NCBI RefSeq assembly: GCF_002140915.1
Contig: NZ_NGKU01000001.1
Location: 560,967 to 601,570 of the forward strand
Direction: 5' to 3'
DNA length: 40,604 nucleotides
From: Candidatus Enterococcus testudinis
GTDB taxonomy: Bacteria > Bacillota > Bacilli > Lactobacillales > Enterococcaceae
Every line of letters begins with the position of its first letter. The first letter of the stretch is position 1. The notes under the pieces are model-generated. The model was not told where the DNA came from. It worked only from the letters and a program-made list of their open reading frames with translations, and did not search any database. Position numbers and translations under genes: made by a program. This document shows, in pieces, positions 17,593 to 24,908 of this stretch.

Positions 17593-17661
17593 AAAAAAAA
17601 GCATCTAACCACTCTACAAGACCTAAAGAGTTGGCTACATACTTGGATCACCCGGTGGTGA
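17593..17661 (-). promoter_or_regulatory. Structured leader with terminator-like hairpin before the SMR gene
   Basis: Read on the minus strand, a first hairpin (17648-17661; arms TCACC / GGTGA, loop ACCG) is followed by a second (17606-17637; arms TAGCCA-A-CTCT / AGAGTGGTTA, one bulged A, loop of 11). Five bases later comes a run of eight U (17593-17600), then the ribosome-binding site. Loop 1 (ACC) can pair with GGU in loop 2. This looks like an attenuator or riboswitch. It does not match the class I guanidine (ykkC) consensus as I recall it. Confidence 0.5.
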
Positions 17662-17681
17662 CGTTTTTTTATAATGAAGCT

Positions 17682-17710
17682 ATTATTGCACATTTAGTCA
17701 GTTGGGTCAA
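17682..17710 (-). promoter_or_regulatory. Promoter of the SMR exporter gene
   Basis: On the minus strand TTGACC (17710-17705), 17-base spacer, AATAAT (17687-17682). It gives a leader of about 100 bases, long enough to contain both hairpins. Confidence 0.65.
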
Positions 17711-17731
17711 ACAAAGCGTAAATGGTATGAT

Positions 17732-17760
17732 TTGTTCGATCCCATTCGATACCGTATAAT
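17732..17760 (+). promoter_or_regulatory. Promoter of the DUF4767 lipoprotein gene
   Basis: TTGTTC (17732-17737), exactly 17 bases, then a perfect TATAAT (17755-17760). It lies back-to-back with the SMR promoter. Confidence 0.75.
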
Positions 17761-17793
17761 AGTGATATAGTAAAAAAAGACGAGGTGGAAAAG

Positions 17794-18447
17794 ATGAAAA
17801 AAATTACAGCTTTGTGGATGTTGCCAACGCTATTGTTATTGGCTGCCTGTGGAGGTAGTACAACCAATTCATCTAGTACCAGTAGCCAAACGAGTAGTGA
17901 ATCCTCTGTTTCCTCCACGATGGCTAGCCAATCATCGACGGAAATGAGCACCACAGCCAGTACAGCGGATGCAACGCAAACAACGCAAACGTCAAGCACA
18001 GAAACTGAAGAGCAAACGACACGTTGGAATGAAACAAAGGCCGATCAATTGGCCGATTTCATGGAGGATTGGGGCACGGAGATGGAGCAACGTTATCAAG
18101 CGTATAGCCCAGGAAATACTGTTGATTTATACGGGTTGGCTTTGCCTGATGGCGTGCTAAGTGGGTCAGATAAATGGCAGGCGGTGATCGATGGCACACC
18201 AATCGATATTGCATGGTCAGAAACTGGTGAATCAGAGGCAGAGTATACGTTGGTCGCTGTCTATTCTGATGCTGAGACGCAAGATTATTTAGAAAAACAT
18301 GTCTACTTCTTTACGATTCATCAGGGGGAACCAATGGTATTGGTCACGAGTCAAAACCAAGGCAATGAACAGAATTATTTGTATTTTTCTGAAACCGAAA
18401 ATGCAGCGTTGAAAGATGGGTTTCGAGATATTGTGATGGGTGATTAA
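17794..18447 (+). CDS. DUF4767 domain-containing lipoprotein
   Basis: A 217-residue exported lipoprotein. The signal peptide ends in lipobox LAAC, then a long low-complexity Ser/Thr/Gln linker (to about residue 75). The C-terminal globular part starts WNETKADQLADFMEDWG and fits DUF4767, a domain of unknown function found in lactic acid bacteria. I use ATG 17794 because GAGGTGG (17783-17789) serves it; the GTG at 17785 lies within that site. It has its own promoter and a perfect terminator, so it is monocistronic. Function unknown; it should face the cell wall. Confidence 0.85.
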   Translation: MKKITALWMLPTLLLLAACGGSTTNSSSTSSQTSSESSVSSTMASQSSTEMSTTASTADATQTTQTSSTETEEQTTRWNETKADQLADFMEDWGTEMEQRYQAYSPGNTVDLYGLALPDGVLSGSDKWQAVIDGTPIDIAWSETGESEAEYTLVAVYSDAETQDYLEKHVYFFTIHQGEPMVLVTSQNQGNEQNYLYFSETENAALKDGFRDIVMGD

Positions 18448-18480
18448 ACAATAGGTTTGAGTGGTATAGAATAATTGAAT

Positions 18481-18518
18481 CAAACAAAAAGATGTGCCAA
18501 CGCACATCTTTTTGTTTG
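18481..18518. terminator. Perfect 17-bp stem terminator, bidirectional
   Basis: CAAACAAAAAGATGTGC is exactly complementary to the arm at 18502-18518, with loop CAAC. T-rich arms on both strands let it terminate the lipoprotein gene and the convergent GNAT-TPR gene. Confidence 0.9.
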
Positions 18519-18551
18519 GATCGATATGGACATCCTTGTTGTGTCAAAAGG

Positions 18552-19580
18552 CTATTTTTCATCGTACCTATCAGGCGACCATTGTTCATCCAAGTGGCTC
18601 GCATAAAACTGCAATCCTTTGGCAAAATACTGAATATCTGGGTCCTGATTGTCGGGCAATAATGTGGTGAAAGTCTGTGCCAACGCTTGGTCAAATTGTT
18701 GGGTGTTAAATAATGCCAACGCATAAAACAACTGCAACGGCTTATAGTCGGGAAATTGATTTGTCCCTTTTTCTAGCGTTGCCAATGATTCTGCATATTG
18801 TCCTGTTACGCGGTAAGAACTGCCCAGACCGAGGAAGCAGCGGCGCAGGTCATGATTGGGCAAGCCTAATGTCATTGCTAGTTTATAGCATGGAATCGCA
18901 TCATACGTAAATCCAAGGTTGTCAAAACAAATACCGATTTGATAATGAATCATGGCGTTATTTGGTGCTTCTTTCTGCAATGCTTTAAGCCCATGCAAAC
19001 ACTGCTGCAGCAGCTCGGTGTCTTGGGTGCTCCGGGCGGTTTCTCTTTGTGCAATCAAGTGCTGAAGCTGTTGATCTAAGCCGGTGCTAGTAACGGGATC
19101 AACATCCTTCATTGGATCGTCCGCAGGTAAATGCCGAACCATAGAAATATCGGTCTCCACGTAGCCCATTTTCTTATACAGGTGATGAGCAGACTGATTG
19201 TGGGCAAAAACATGCAAACCGATTTCCGTTAGGTGGTTTTGCAGCGCCCATTGCTCGGCTGCCTGTAAGGATTGTTTGCCATAGCCTTGGCCACGATAGC
19301 TTTCATCGATTTCAAAATCGTAGATGAAGGCTTTTTCCTGCGCGACGTTGAGCCAAAGTGTACCGATCGGCTCAGCGTGTTCATCAGGCAGGATAGAAAA
19401 CAAATAATTGTCTTTGGTGTCTGGTCCTTGTGGCAACAGACGAGTGAAACTTTCCGTAGATAAAGCGATGGCTTCATCTTGTGACCAAGTTCCCGCCGTG
19501 ACTTTGTCTTTGGCATATTCTTTGATGGCGTGAGATAGGTAATGTTGGTACTGTTCAGGTTTCATGGGGGATAATTTCAA
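18552..19580 (-). CDS. GNAT acetyltransferase fused to a TPR-like domain
   Basis: A 342-residue two-domain protein. The N-terminal half is a GNAT acetyltransferase: acetyl-CoA loop ESYRGQGYGKQSL (about 110-122) and the HVFAHNQSAHHLYKKMGY segment typical of the family. The C-terminal half (about 190-340) has helix pairs with TPR character, such as AMIHYQIGICFDNLG and AESLATLEKG. I propose a TTG start at 19580 (protein start KLSPMKPEQ), since GAGAGGAA lies 9 bases before it; ATG 19565 is the alternative but lacks a site. Substrate unknown; the TPR part may recruit a protein target. Confidence 0.78.
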   Translation of the reverse strand: MKLSPMKPEQYQHYLSHAIKEYAKDKVTAGTWSQDEAIALSTESFTRLLPQGPDTKDNYLFSILPDEHAEPIGTLWLNVAQEKAFIYDFEIDESYRGQGYGKQSLQAAEQWALQNHLTEIGLHVFAHNQSAHHLYKKMGYVETDISMVRHLPADDPMKDVDPVTSTGLDQQLQHLIAQRETARSTQDTELLQQCLHGLKALQKEAPNNAMIHYQIGICFDNLGFTYDAIPCYKLAMTLGLPNHDLRRCFLGLGSSYRVTGQYAESLATLEKGTNQFPDYKPLQLFYALALFNTQQFDQALAQTFTTLLPDNQDPDIQYFAKGLQFYASHLDEQWSPDRYDEK

Positions 19581-19711
19581 GGGAATCTTCCTCTCAAGAT
19601 TGATGTCAATGCTTTTGTGTTGCCTAAGCATAGCACATAATAGCCTAGATAAGGAAACAGCTTTCATGTATTTAGCTGATTTTGATTGTGTGCCTAGATC
19701 AAGCATTCAAA

Positions 19712-19740
19712 TTCCCAATTCCATTGTTTATCGTTATACT
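19712..19740 (+). promoter_or_regulatory. Putative promoter of the YczE-like gene
   Basis: TTCCCA (19712-19717), 17-base spacer, TATACT (19735-19740), 27 bases before the ATG. Confidence 0.5.
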
Positions 19741-19767
19741 AAAAAGAAAAGAGAAGGCGGCGGTTGA

Positions 19768-20403
19768 ATGAAAAAAGAAACGTGGTTGCGTTCCCTTTAC
19801 GCATTGATTGGTGTAGCAATCTTAGGGTTAGGGGCAGCACTTTTACGTGTAGGCGGTGTGGGACTCGATCCCTATACTGCAGCAAATATTGGTGTGGGAG
19901 GATTATTGGGTCTATCTTTGGGTATCTATCAATTGATGATCAATATTGTCGTGTTGATCTTGATTTTTATTTTTGGGCGGCGTCATATTGGCATCGGGAC
20001 CGTGATCAATATGGTTCTGACAGGATTCTTTATTGATTTTTATACGATGGTCTTTGATACATTTCAGGTTGGTCCAAATAACTGGATTCAACAAGGCATC
20101 TTTCTAGTGATTGGTATCTTATTTTTCACTTTTGGTGCGTCCTTTTATATGTCCGCAAAATTGGGGAGTGCGCCTTATGATGCGATTGCGCCAACGATCG
20201 TCGATCAAACCAAAGCCAATTATCGTGTGGTACGGGTGATCCAAGACGTTGCTTTTGCCTTGTTAGGGTTATTTACGGGCGGTCCGATTGGTGTTGGGAC
20301 ATTTATCAGTGCCTTTTTAGTGGGTCCGCTGATTCAATTCTGGGATGATTATATTTCTCAACCATTTATTGAACGGACGATCAAAAAAGCGATATTCAAA
20401 TAA
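19768..20403 (+). CDS. YczE/YitT-like integral membrane protein
   Basis: A 211-residue membrane protein with about five hydrophobic segments. Gly-rich turns (GVGLDPYTAANIGVGG near residue 30-45; KLGSAPYDAI near 130-140) match the YczE/YyaS family, in which a conserved small-residue plus Asp/Pro motif recurs in both halves. The family is widespread in Firmicutes and its transport role is unproven. It is monocistronic, with its own putative promoter and terminator, and sits head-to-head with the GNAT-TPR gene. Confidence 0.8.
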   Translation: MKKETWLRSLYALIGVAILGLGAALLRVGGVGLDPYTAANIGVGGLLGLSLGIYQLMINIVVLILIFIFGRRHIGIGTVINMVLTGFFIDFYTMVFDTFQVGPNNWIQQGIFLVIGILFFTFGASFYMSAKLGSAPYDAIAPTIVDQTKANYRVVRVIQDVAFALLGLFTGGPIGVGTFISAFLVGPLIQFWDDYISQPFIERTIKKAIFK

Positions 20404-20443
20404 ATTTCAGGTTGAACATCATGGGCAAGCAATAATCATTAGG

Positions 20444-20476
20444 ACACAACTTATGTGATAGGTTGTGTTTTTTTTT
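20444..20476 (+). terminator. Terminator of the YczE-like gene
   Basis: ACACAAC (20444-20450) and GTTGTGT (20462-20468) with an 11-base loop, followed by a T-run interrupted by no other base for about nine positions. Confidence 0.8.
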
Positions 20477-20496
20477 GTTCATCAAAGGAGTAGTTC

Positions 20497-20525
20497 TTGC
20501 ATAATTGTCTTTCAGTCGCTATGAT
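20497..20525 (+). promoter_or_regulatory. Promoter of rsmF
   Basis: TTGCAT (20497-20502), 17-base spacer, TATGAT (20520-20525), 23 bases before the ATG. Confidence 0.7.
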
Positions 20526-20548
20526 AAAAAAGCTGAGGGGGAACATGT

Positions 20549-21913
20549 ATGGACTTACCAACATCTTTTATTGAAAAATACCAACATTTATTAGGGGAAG
20601 AATCCGCCGCTTTTTTTGCTGCATTGGTCGATGGACAGCCTGTGAAAGGCTTTCGCTTAAATACCGCTAAGCCAGATGCAGAGGCGATGCTTGAAAAGTA
20701 CGGACCAGACCGGGCCAACGCTCCTTATGCCGAAAATGCCTATATTGGCGCAGTCAAAGGGAAGTCGTTGCTGCATCAAGCGGGTTATGTCTACAGTCAA
20801 GAACCAAGTGCCATGATTGTTGCAGCGATTGCGCAGGCTCAACCAGGCGAGCGGGTGCTGGATCTTTGCGCAGCGCCTGGGGGGAAATCGACACAGTTGG
20901 CGAGTCAGTTGAATGGTGAAGGGTTATTGGTCAGCAATGAGATTTTTCCAAAACGGGCAAAAATATTGGCGGAAAATGTGGAACGCTGGGGTTTCTCGAA
21001 TGTGGTGGTGACCAACCATAGCCCCCAAGAGTTGAGTCGTCATTTTCCGGCTTTCTTTGATAAAATCGTTGTCGATGCTCCTTGTTCTGGCGAAGGCATG
21101 TTTCGTAAGGATCCAGTGGCTGTTGCGGAGTGGCACAGTGATGCACCGCAACAATGCGCCATGCGCCAACAAGAGATTCTGATAGAAGCAGTGAAGATGC
21201 TGAAACCTGGTGGACAGTTGATTTACTCCACGTGCACCTTTGCGCCAGAAGAAAATGAAGCAATGATCAGTTGGCTTGTTGAAACATATCCGTTTGCGAT
21301 CCAATCCATCGACATGGACAACGTAGCCCATGGTCGTCCTAATTGGGGGCATGTACCGGACATTGAGAAGACGATTCGCTTGTGGCCTCACTTGAATCAA
21401 GGCGAAGGTCATTTTGCGGCGAAATTACAGTATCAAGCTGAAGCCAAACCTGTGAAGACAAAGAAACAAAAGACCAAAAGCGGACAAAGTAAAGTAGATC
21501 AAGCAACGATGAAGTTGTGGCAGAATGTGCAAGAATTATTTCCATTTTTGGCCGCCAATGAAGGTGTCCTGCAGGTCTTTGGGGAACAATTATGGTTGGT
21601 GCCTAAAGACATGCCGTCATTGAAAGGTTTGAAAGTCCTGCGTCCGGGCTTGCATATTGGTACGCTAAAGAAAAACCGTATCGAGCCGAGTTATGCTGTG
21701 GCAATGGCATTTCTTGCTGGCAGTCAAGGACCGACTGTGTCGATCACGATCGATCAATGGAAACAATATGTTACGGGGCAAACAGTCACAGTACCTGGCA
21801 ATACCGGGTGGGTTATTTTGCAAGTGGATGCAGTGCCAGTAGGTATCGGTAAACAGGTACAAGGAATCGTAAAGAATTTCTTTCCGAAAGGCTTAAGATT
21901 TCAAGTGGACTGA
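20549..21913 (+). CDS. rsmF: RsmF-type rRNA cytosine-C5 methyltransferase
   Basis: A 454-residue SAM-dependent RNA m5C methyltransferase of the NOL1/NOP2/Sun family. The SAM site is LDLCAAPGGKST (104-115). Both catalytic cysteines are present: Cys179 in DAPCSGEGMF and Cys229 in YSTCTFAPEEN. The C-terminal region after about residue 300 is the RNA-binding RsmF/YebU-like extension usual in Firmicutes. In this group such enzymes modify C residues in 16S rRNA near the decoding centre. AGGGGG precedes the ATG, and a strong promoter lies upstream. Confidence 0.93.
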   Translation: MDLPTSFIEKYQHLLGEESAAFFAALVDGQPVKGFRLNTAKPDAEAMLEKYGPDRANAPYAENAYIGAVKGKSLLHQAGYVYSQEPSAMIVAAIAQAQPGERVLDLCAAPGGKSTQLASQLNGEGLLVSNEIFPKRAKILAENVERWGFSNVVVTNHSPQELSRHFPAFFDKIVVDAPCSGEGMFRKDPVAVAEWHSDAPQQCAMRQQEILIEAVKMLKPGGQLIYSTCTFAPEENEAMISWLVETYPFAIQSIDMDNVAHGRPNWGHVPDIEKTIRLWPHLNQGEGHFAAKLQYQAEAKPVKTKKQKTKSGQSKVDQATMKLWQNVQELFPFLAANEGVLQVFGEQLWLVPKDMPSLKGLKVLRPGLHIGTLKKNRIEPSYAVAMAFLAGSQGPTVSITIDQWKQYVTGQTVTVPGNTGWVILQVDAVPVGIGKQVQGIVKNFFPKGLRFQVD

Positions 21914-21942
21914 ACGAAATAGTATTCATATTCGGCGCACCG

Positions 21943-21951
21943 TGCTATCAT
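21943..21951 (+). promoter_or_regulatory. Extended -10 promoter
   Basis: TG-C-TATCAT (21943-21951), 30 bases before the 111-residue ORF. No good -35, as expected for extended -10 promoters. Confidence 0.45.
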
Positions 21952-21981
21952 GGAAGTAGCAAATCAAAGGAGCTGATCGAT

Positions 21982-22317
21982 ATGAAAACATCATCAAAAG
22001 TAACGATTGGATTAAGTATTGCAGCGATTGCTGGCATCACCACTGCAGTCGTTGTTTCAGACAAAGTATTCAATAAAGTACGCTTCGCTTGCAATCGCCA
22101 TAAGGTGAAGAAGTTTGTTGATGACAAATTCAACGGCAACGAAAAGTTATTGGATGTCGTGGACGGTTTGTCTGACAATGAACTAGATTCTTTATTGGGC
22201 GTCATGAAAAAAGTCAAAAATGGGCGTGACAAAGTGTCTGTTTATGGCGACAACATCAAAGATTCAACGGAACATGTCAAAGACAAATTAACCAGTTTTA
22301 TTGATTCTGTTTTTTGA
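21982..22317 (+). CDS. Small exported or membrane-anchored protein, unknown function
   Basis: A 111-residue protein: a short basic start, a hydrophobic Ala/Ile/Val segment (about 8-26), then a soluble helical, Lys- and Asp-rich domain (for example VKKFVDDKF and DNELDSLLGVMKK). The hydrophobic segment has no clear signal-peptidase site, so it is more likely an N-terminal anchor. AAAGGAG serves the ATG, and a terminator follows. I do not recognise a named family; conserved small YtxH-like or stress-related proteins have a similar layout. Confidence 0.7.
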   Translation: MKTSSKVTIGLSIAAIAGITTAVVVSDKVFNKVRFACNRHKVKKFVDDKFNGNEKLLDVVDGLSDNELDSLLGVMKKVKNGRDKVSVYGDNIKDSTEHVKDKLTSFIDSVF

Positions 22318-22333
22318 TCCAATCGATGACTAG

Positions 22334-22365
22334 ACCCGCAACGAGCGACATTGTTGCGGGTTTTT
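22334..22365 (+). terminator. Terminator after the 111-residue ORF
   Basis: ACCCGCAAC / GTTGCGGGT, 10-base loop, then TTTTT. Confidence 0.88.
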
Positions 22366-22433
22366 CTCGTCTTTGGCTGTAGAGTCCGCTATAATAAACG
22401 TATTCAGTAAATATGCAGGAGTGAACGTCAAGG

Positions 22434-22937
22434 ATGGAAAAAGTCAGTAGATTGACCAACGAACAAAAAGAATACTTTATGCGCGAAGCCATGAAAGAAG
22501 CGGATAAGGCGGCCTTGATCGCTGAGGTACCAATCGGTGCAGTCGTTGTATTGGAAGGAGAAATCATTGGTCGCGGACATAACTTAAGAGAACAGCAGCA
22601 ACAAGCGGCGGCCCATGCGGAAATGTTCGCAATCCAAGAGGCTTGCCGAACCGTTGGGAGTTGGCGCTTAGAGGGGGCACAATTATTTGTCACGCTGGAA
22701 CCTTGTCCAATGTGCAGCGGGGCGATGTTATTGTCACGAGTTGAAGAAGTCTATTTTGGCGCCTATGATCCGAAAGGTGGAACCGCTGGGACATTGATGA
22801 ATCTGTTGACCGATGAACGATTTAACCATTGGTCTTATGTAGAAGGCGGCATTTTGGAAGCAGCATGTGGACAAATGCTGACTGATTTTTTCCGTAGCTT
22901 GAGAGAAAAGAAAAAACAAAAAAAGACTGGCAATTGA
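22434..22937 (+). CDS. tadA: tRNA adenosine(34) deaminase TadA
   Basis: A 167-residue zinc deaminase that converts A34 to inosine in tRNA-Arg. The catalytic HAE (61-63, Glu63) and zinc ligands PCPMC (90-94, Cys91 and Cys94) are intact, and NLREQ after GHN marks the TadA branch. The C-terminal Lys-rich tail is normal. The site AGGAG is about 12 bases before this ATG; an internal ATG (codon 16) has no better one. The SRP RNA gene follows directly, a neighbour pair seen in many Firmicutes. Confidence 0.95.
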   Translation: MEKVSRLTNEQKEYFMREAMKEADKAALIAEVPIGAVVVLEGEIIGRGHNLREQQQQAAAHAEMFAIQEACRTVGSWRLEGAQLFVTLEPCPMCSGAMLLSRVEEVYFGAYDPKGGTAGTLMNLLTDERFNHWSYVEGGILEAACGQMLTDFFRSLREKKKQKKTGN

Positions 22938-22962
22938 TGATAAAGTACGTTATACTAAATAC

Positions 22963-23050
22963 TGCCGAAAGGCTAGGACAATGAAGGTCTTGTGAAGCGT
23001 GTCAGATCCGGAAGGAAGCAGCACTAAGCAGGGTCCTTCATGTGTCTGAT
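22963..23050 (+). ncRNA. ffs: Signal recognition particle RNA (small bacterial type)
   Basis: The conserved domain IV core is unmistakable: TCCGGAAGGAAGCAGCACTA and the pairing GC-rich strand after it. The flanks close the helix: ACA-ATGAAGG (about 22978-22987) pairs with CCTTCAT-GTGT. A -10 TATACT at 22951-22956 precedes it and a T8 run follows GTCTGA at the 3' end. The RNA binds Ffh and directs membrane-protein targeting. End points are approximate to a few bases. Confidence 0.92.
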
Positions 23051-23078
23051 TTTTTTTACCCAATTTTAAACGATCATC

Positions 23079-23105
23079 AAACCTAGGGTTAATCCTAGGT
23101 TTTTT
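23079..23105 (+). terminator. Second terminator downstream of the SRP RNA gene
   Basis: AAACCTAGG / CCTAGGTTT, 6-base loop, then a T-run. It isolates the WxL-locus regulator from the upstream genes. Confidence 0.85.
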
Positions 23106-23161
23106 ATTTGTCCAAAAAACTAGTTTCGGTTATTCTGGGGTAAATGTGAATGGAGGCGCCT

Positions 23162-24646
23162 ATGAGAGAACTGCAAATCAATTTTATCTTAAACAAAACA
23201 ACTGTCCGATGGTTTCAACTTTTAAATGATTTTGAACGTGAGCGTACGTGCTCATTGACGGCTTTTGCAGCAAAATTACATGTGACCCAGCGAACGATCA
23301 GTTCGGATATCAAGGGGATCAAAGAACATTTTGGAGATAGTATACAGTTGACGCAGGTTGCTTATGGCTATTATTTTACAGAGAAGGCGCCAATGGATTA
23401 TTTGGAAAAAAAGCGCCAGTTAGTGTCAGAAGAAGGATTATATCAATTGATGGAAGGAATTTTTCATGGAGAGTTACATCCGATTGAAGAATGGGCTTAT
23501 CGCTTGCATGTATCGGAAAGTACGTTACGCAGATACTTGCAAGGAGTGGCACCGATACTAAAGAACTACGGATTGACTATTGGTTATAGCCCTGTCAACA
23601 TGAAAGGGAATGAGACCAATATTCGCAAATTTTTCCAAGATTTTTATTATGAGGCAGATGTCACACCCCATACACTGCTTCCACCGAAGGAATTGGTGGA
23701 TATGGTGATGGTCGATATGGATGTTTCGCCAGCCAAAATAAGGAATAGTGATATTCCGCCAACTGATTTTTTTTATGCCCTGTTCATTATTATTGAAAGG
23801 TGTCGGGAGAAGAATTATGTCACTGTTCCGGATCGGTTTGCGTATCTTATTAGAAATATTTCCGGATTTACCTATTACAATCTTTTGAAGGAAAGAATCA
23901 TTGAAGAGTACGGTGTTGAAATTCCTGAAAAAGAATTTATTTGGCTTTATCTGCTGACGGTCACGAAGAGAACTTTGACTGAACCATTGCTGGAGAAGGA
24001 TTTTATCGAAACTTACTCATTTTGGCCGGAATTTAGGCAGATCAGTCAGGCTTATACAGCAACATGGTCATCCAGTTTCAAACAAACGCAAGACATTGAA
24101 TGTCTGATTCATTCGTTTTTTGTTGCAAAAAAAATTGCTGATGAAACTGCACCTGCTTTAAATGGTGTGCAAGCAGAAATCAGAGAGTTGGCGCAAGAAA
24201 GTCCTCAGTTCAAACAAAATTTGTCTTTTTTGAATCAGCAGCAAAACATTCTTGGATACAGTCCATTGTATCTGGAGGATATCAGCGCTTCCTTGACGCT
24301 GTATCAAGAGGCAATCAGAGAGTATTATGATCGACCTATTCAGCGTATTGCTGTGGTGCTTGAAGGAAACTTGCAAATATGCCAATCGATTCGCGCGCGT
24401 TTTTTGCGGTACGTCGGAAATGACATGCAAGTATATTTTCCACGAATCAATGAAGTGACAACCGGTTATTTGGCATTGCAGCAGATTGATTTGGTGGTAA
24501 CCAATTACAGCGAGTATCTAACGGACTTCATTTTGGTAACAGACTATCTTTTGCTAAAAGCGATTCCCGATAGATTTGATTGGATGCGGGTAATTCAAAA
24601 AATCAATCCGCAGCTAGGTGAAGCAATCCAGATAACAGAACAATAG
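23162..24646 (+). CDS. Mga-like transcriptional regulator of the WxL locus
   Basis: A regulator of about 494 residues. Two N-terminal helix-turn-helix units are visible: AKLHVTQRTISSDIKGIKEHF (near residue 35-55) and YRLHVSESTLRRYL (near 120-135). They match the HTH_11/HTH_Mga pair. The middle is PRD_Mga-like and the C-terminus resembles a PTS EIIB-like domain (RIAVVLEGNLQICQSIRARF). Such regulators commonly adjoin enterococcal WxL gene clusters. I choose ATG 23162, served by GGAGG at 23152-23156; ATG 23150 overlaps that site. It is transcribed toward the WxL genes but separated by a terminator, so it probably activates their own promoter. Confidence 0.82.
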   Translation: MRELQINFILNKTTVRWFQLLNDFERERTCSLTAFAAKLHVTQRTISSDIKGIKEHFGDSIQLTQVAYGYYFTEKAPMDYLEKKRQLVSEEGLYQLMEGIFHGELHPIEEWAYRLHVSESTLRRYLQGVAPILKNYGLTIGYSPVNMKGNETNIRKFFQDFYYEADVTPHTLLPPKELVDMVMVDMDVSPAKIRNSDIPPTDFFYALFIIIERCREKNYVTVPDRFAYLIRNISGFTYYNLLKERIIEEYGVEIPEKEFIWLYLLTVTKRTLTEPLLEKDFIETYSFWPEFRQISQAYTATWSSSFKQTQDIECLIHSFFVAKKIADETAPALNGVQAEIRELAQESPQFKQNLSFLNQQQNILGYSPLYLEDISASLTLYQEAIREYYDRPIQRIAVVLEGNLQICQSIRARFLRYVGNDMQVYFPRINEVTTGYLALQQIDLVVTNYSEYLTDFILVTDYLLLKAIPDRFDWMRVIQKINPQLGEAIQITEQ

Positions 24647-24668
24647 ATAATCTTTCAGAACAAAAAAT

Positions 24669-24714
24669 CTTGTCATTATTTCTAGTAGGGTAGAAATAAC
24701 TGACAAGTTTTTTT
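24669..24714 (+). terminator. Terminator after the Mga-like gene
   Basis: CTTGTCA-TTATTTCTA pairs with TAGAAATAA-C-TGACAAG (one bulged C), loop GTAGGG, then TTTTTTT. Confidence 0.88.
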
Positions 24715-24725
24715 GTGTTTTCAGA

Positions 24726-24734
24726 TGCTATGAT
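24726..24734 (+). promoter_or_regulatory. Extended -10 promoter of the WxL operon
   Basis: TG-C-TATGAT (24726-24734) directly after the regulator's terminator. No -35 at the right distance. An activator-dependent promoter would fit an adjacent Mga-like regulator. Confidence 0.5.
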
Positions 24735-24757
24735 AGTTTTCAGTAAGGGGTACTCAT

Positions 24758-24853
24758 TTGTATCCATTCGCGAAGATCTTCGACGAAGTAAAGCAACAAA
24801 AGTATTCTGGAAAAATGGATGATGAAGGAAACGACATCATGTTAGATAAATAG
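24758..24853 (+). CDS. Possible 31-residue peptide with TTG start
   Basis: A TTG-initiated ORF with AAGGGG 8 bases upstream, in the leader of the WxL operon. It encodes YPFAKIFDEVKQQ early and a charged DDEGNDIMLDK tail. No signal peptide or membrane segment. It could be a small protein, a leader peptide or the tail of a decayed gene. Only the ribosome-binding site and the codon quality support it. Confidence 0.35.
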   Translation: MYPFAKIFDEVKQQKYSGKMDDEGNDIMLDK

Positions 24854-24908
24854 ATTAGCTACATAAAGTGCCTTTTTACGAACTTTTTGTTATCGCAAGG
24901 AGGATGGA

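Noticed and set aside
17572-17675. Class I guanidine riboswitch (ykkC)
   Set aside because: The conserved CUAGGGUUCCG and GGUCCGAGAG elements that I remember are absent, although the leader is clearly structured.
20924-21412. 162-codon minus-strand frame inside rsmF
   Set aside because: Antisense shadow of a conserved gene; no ribosome-binding site or recognisable motif.
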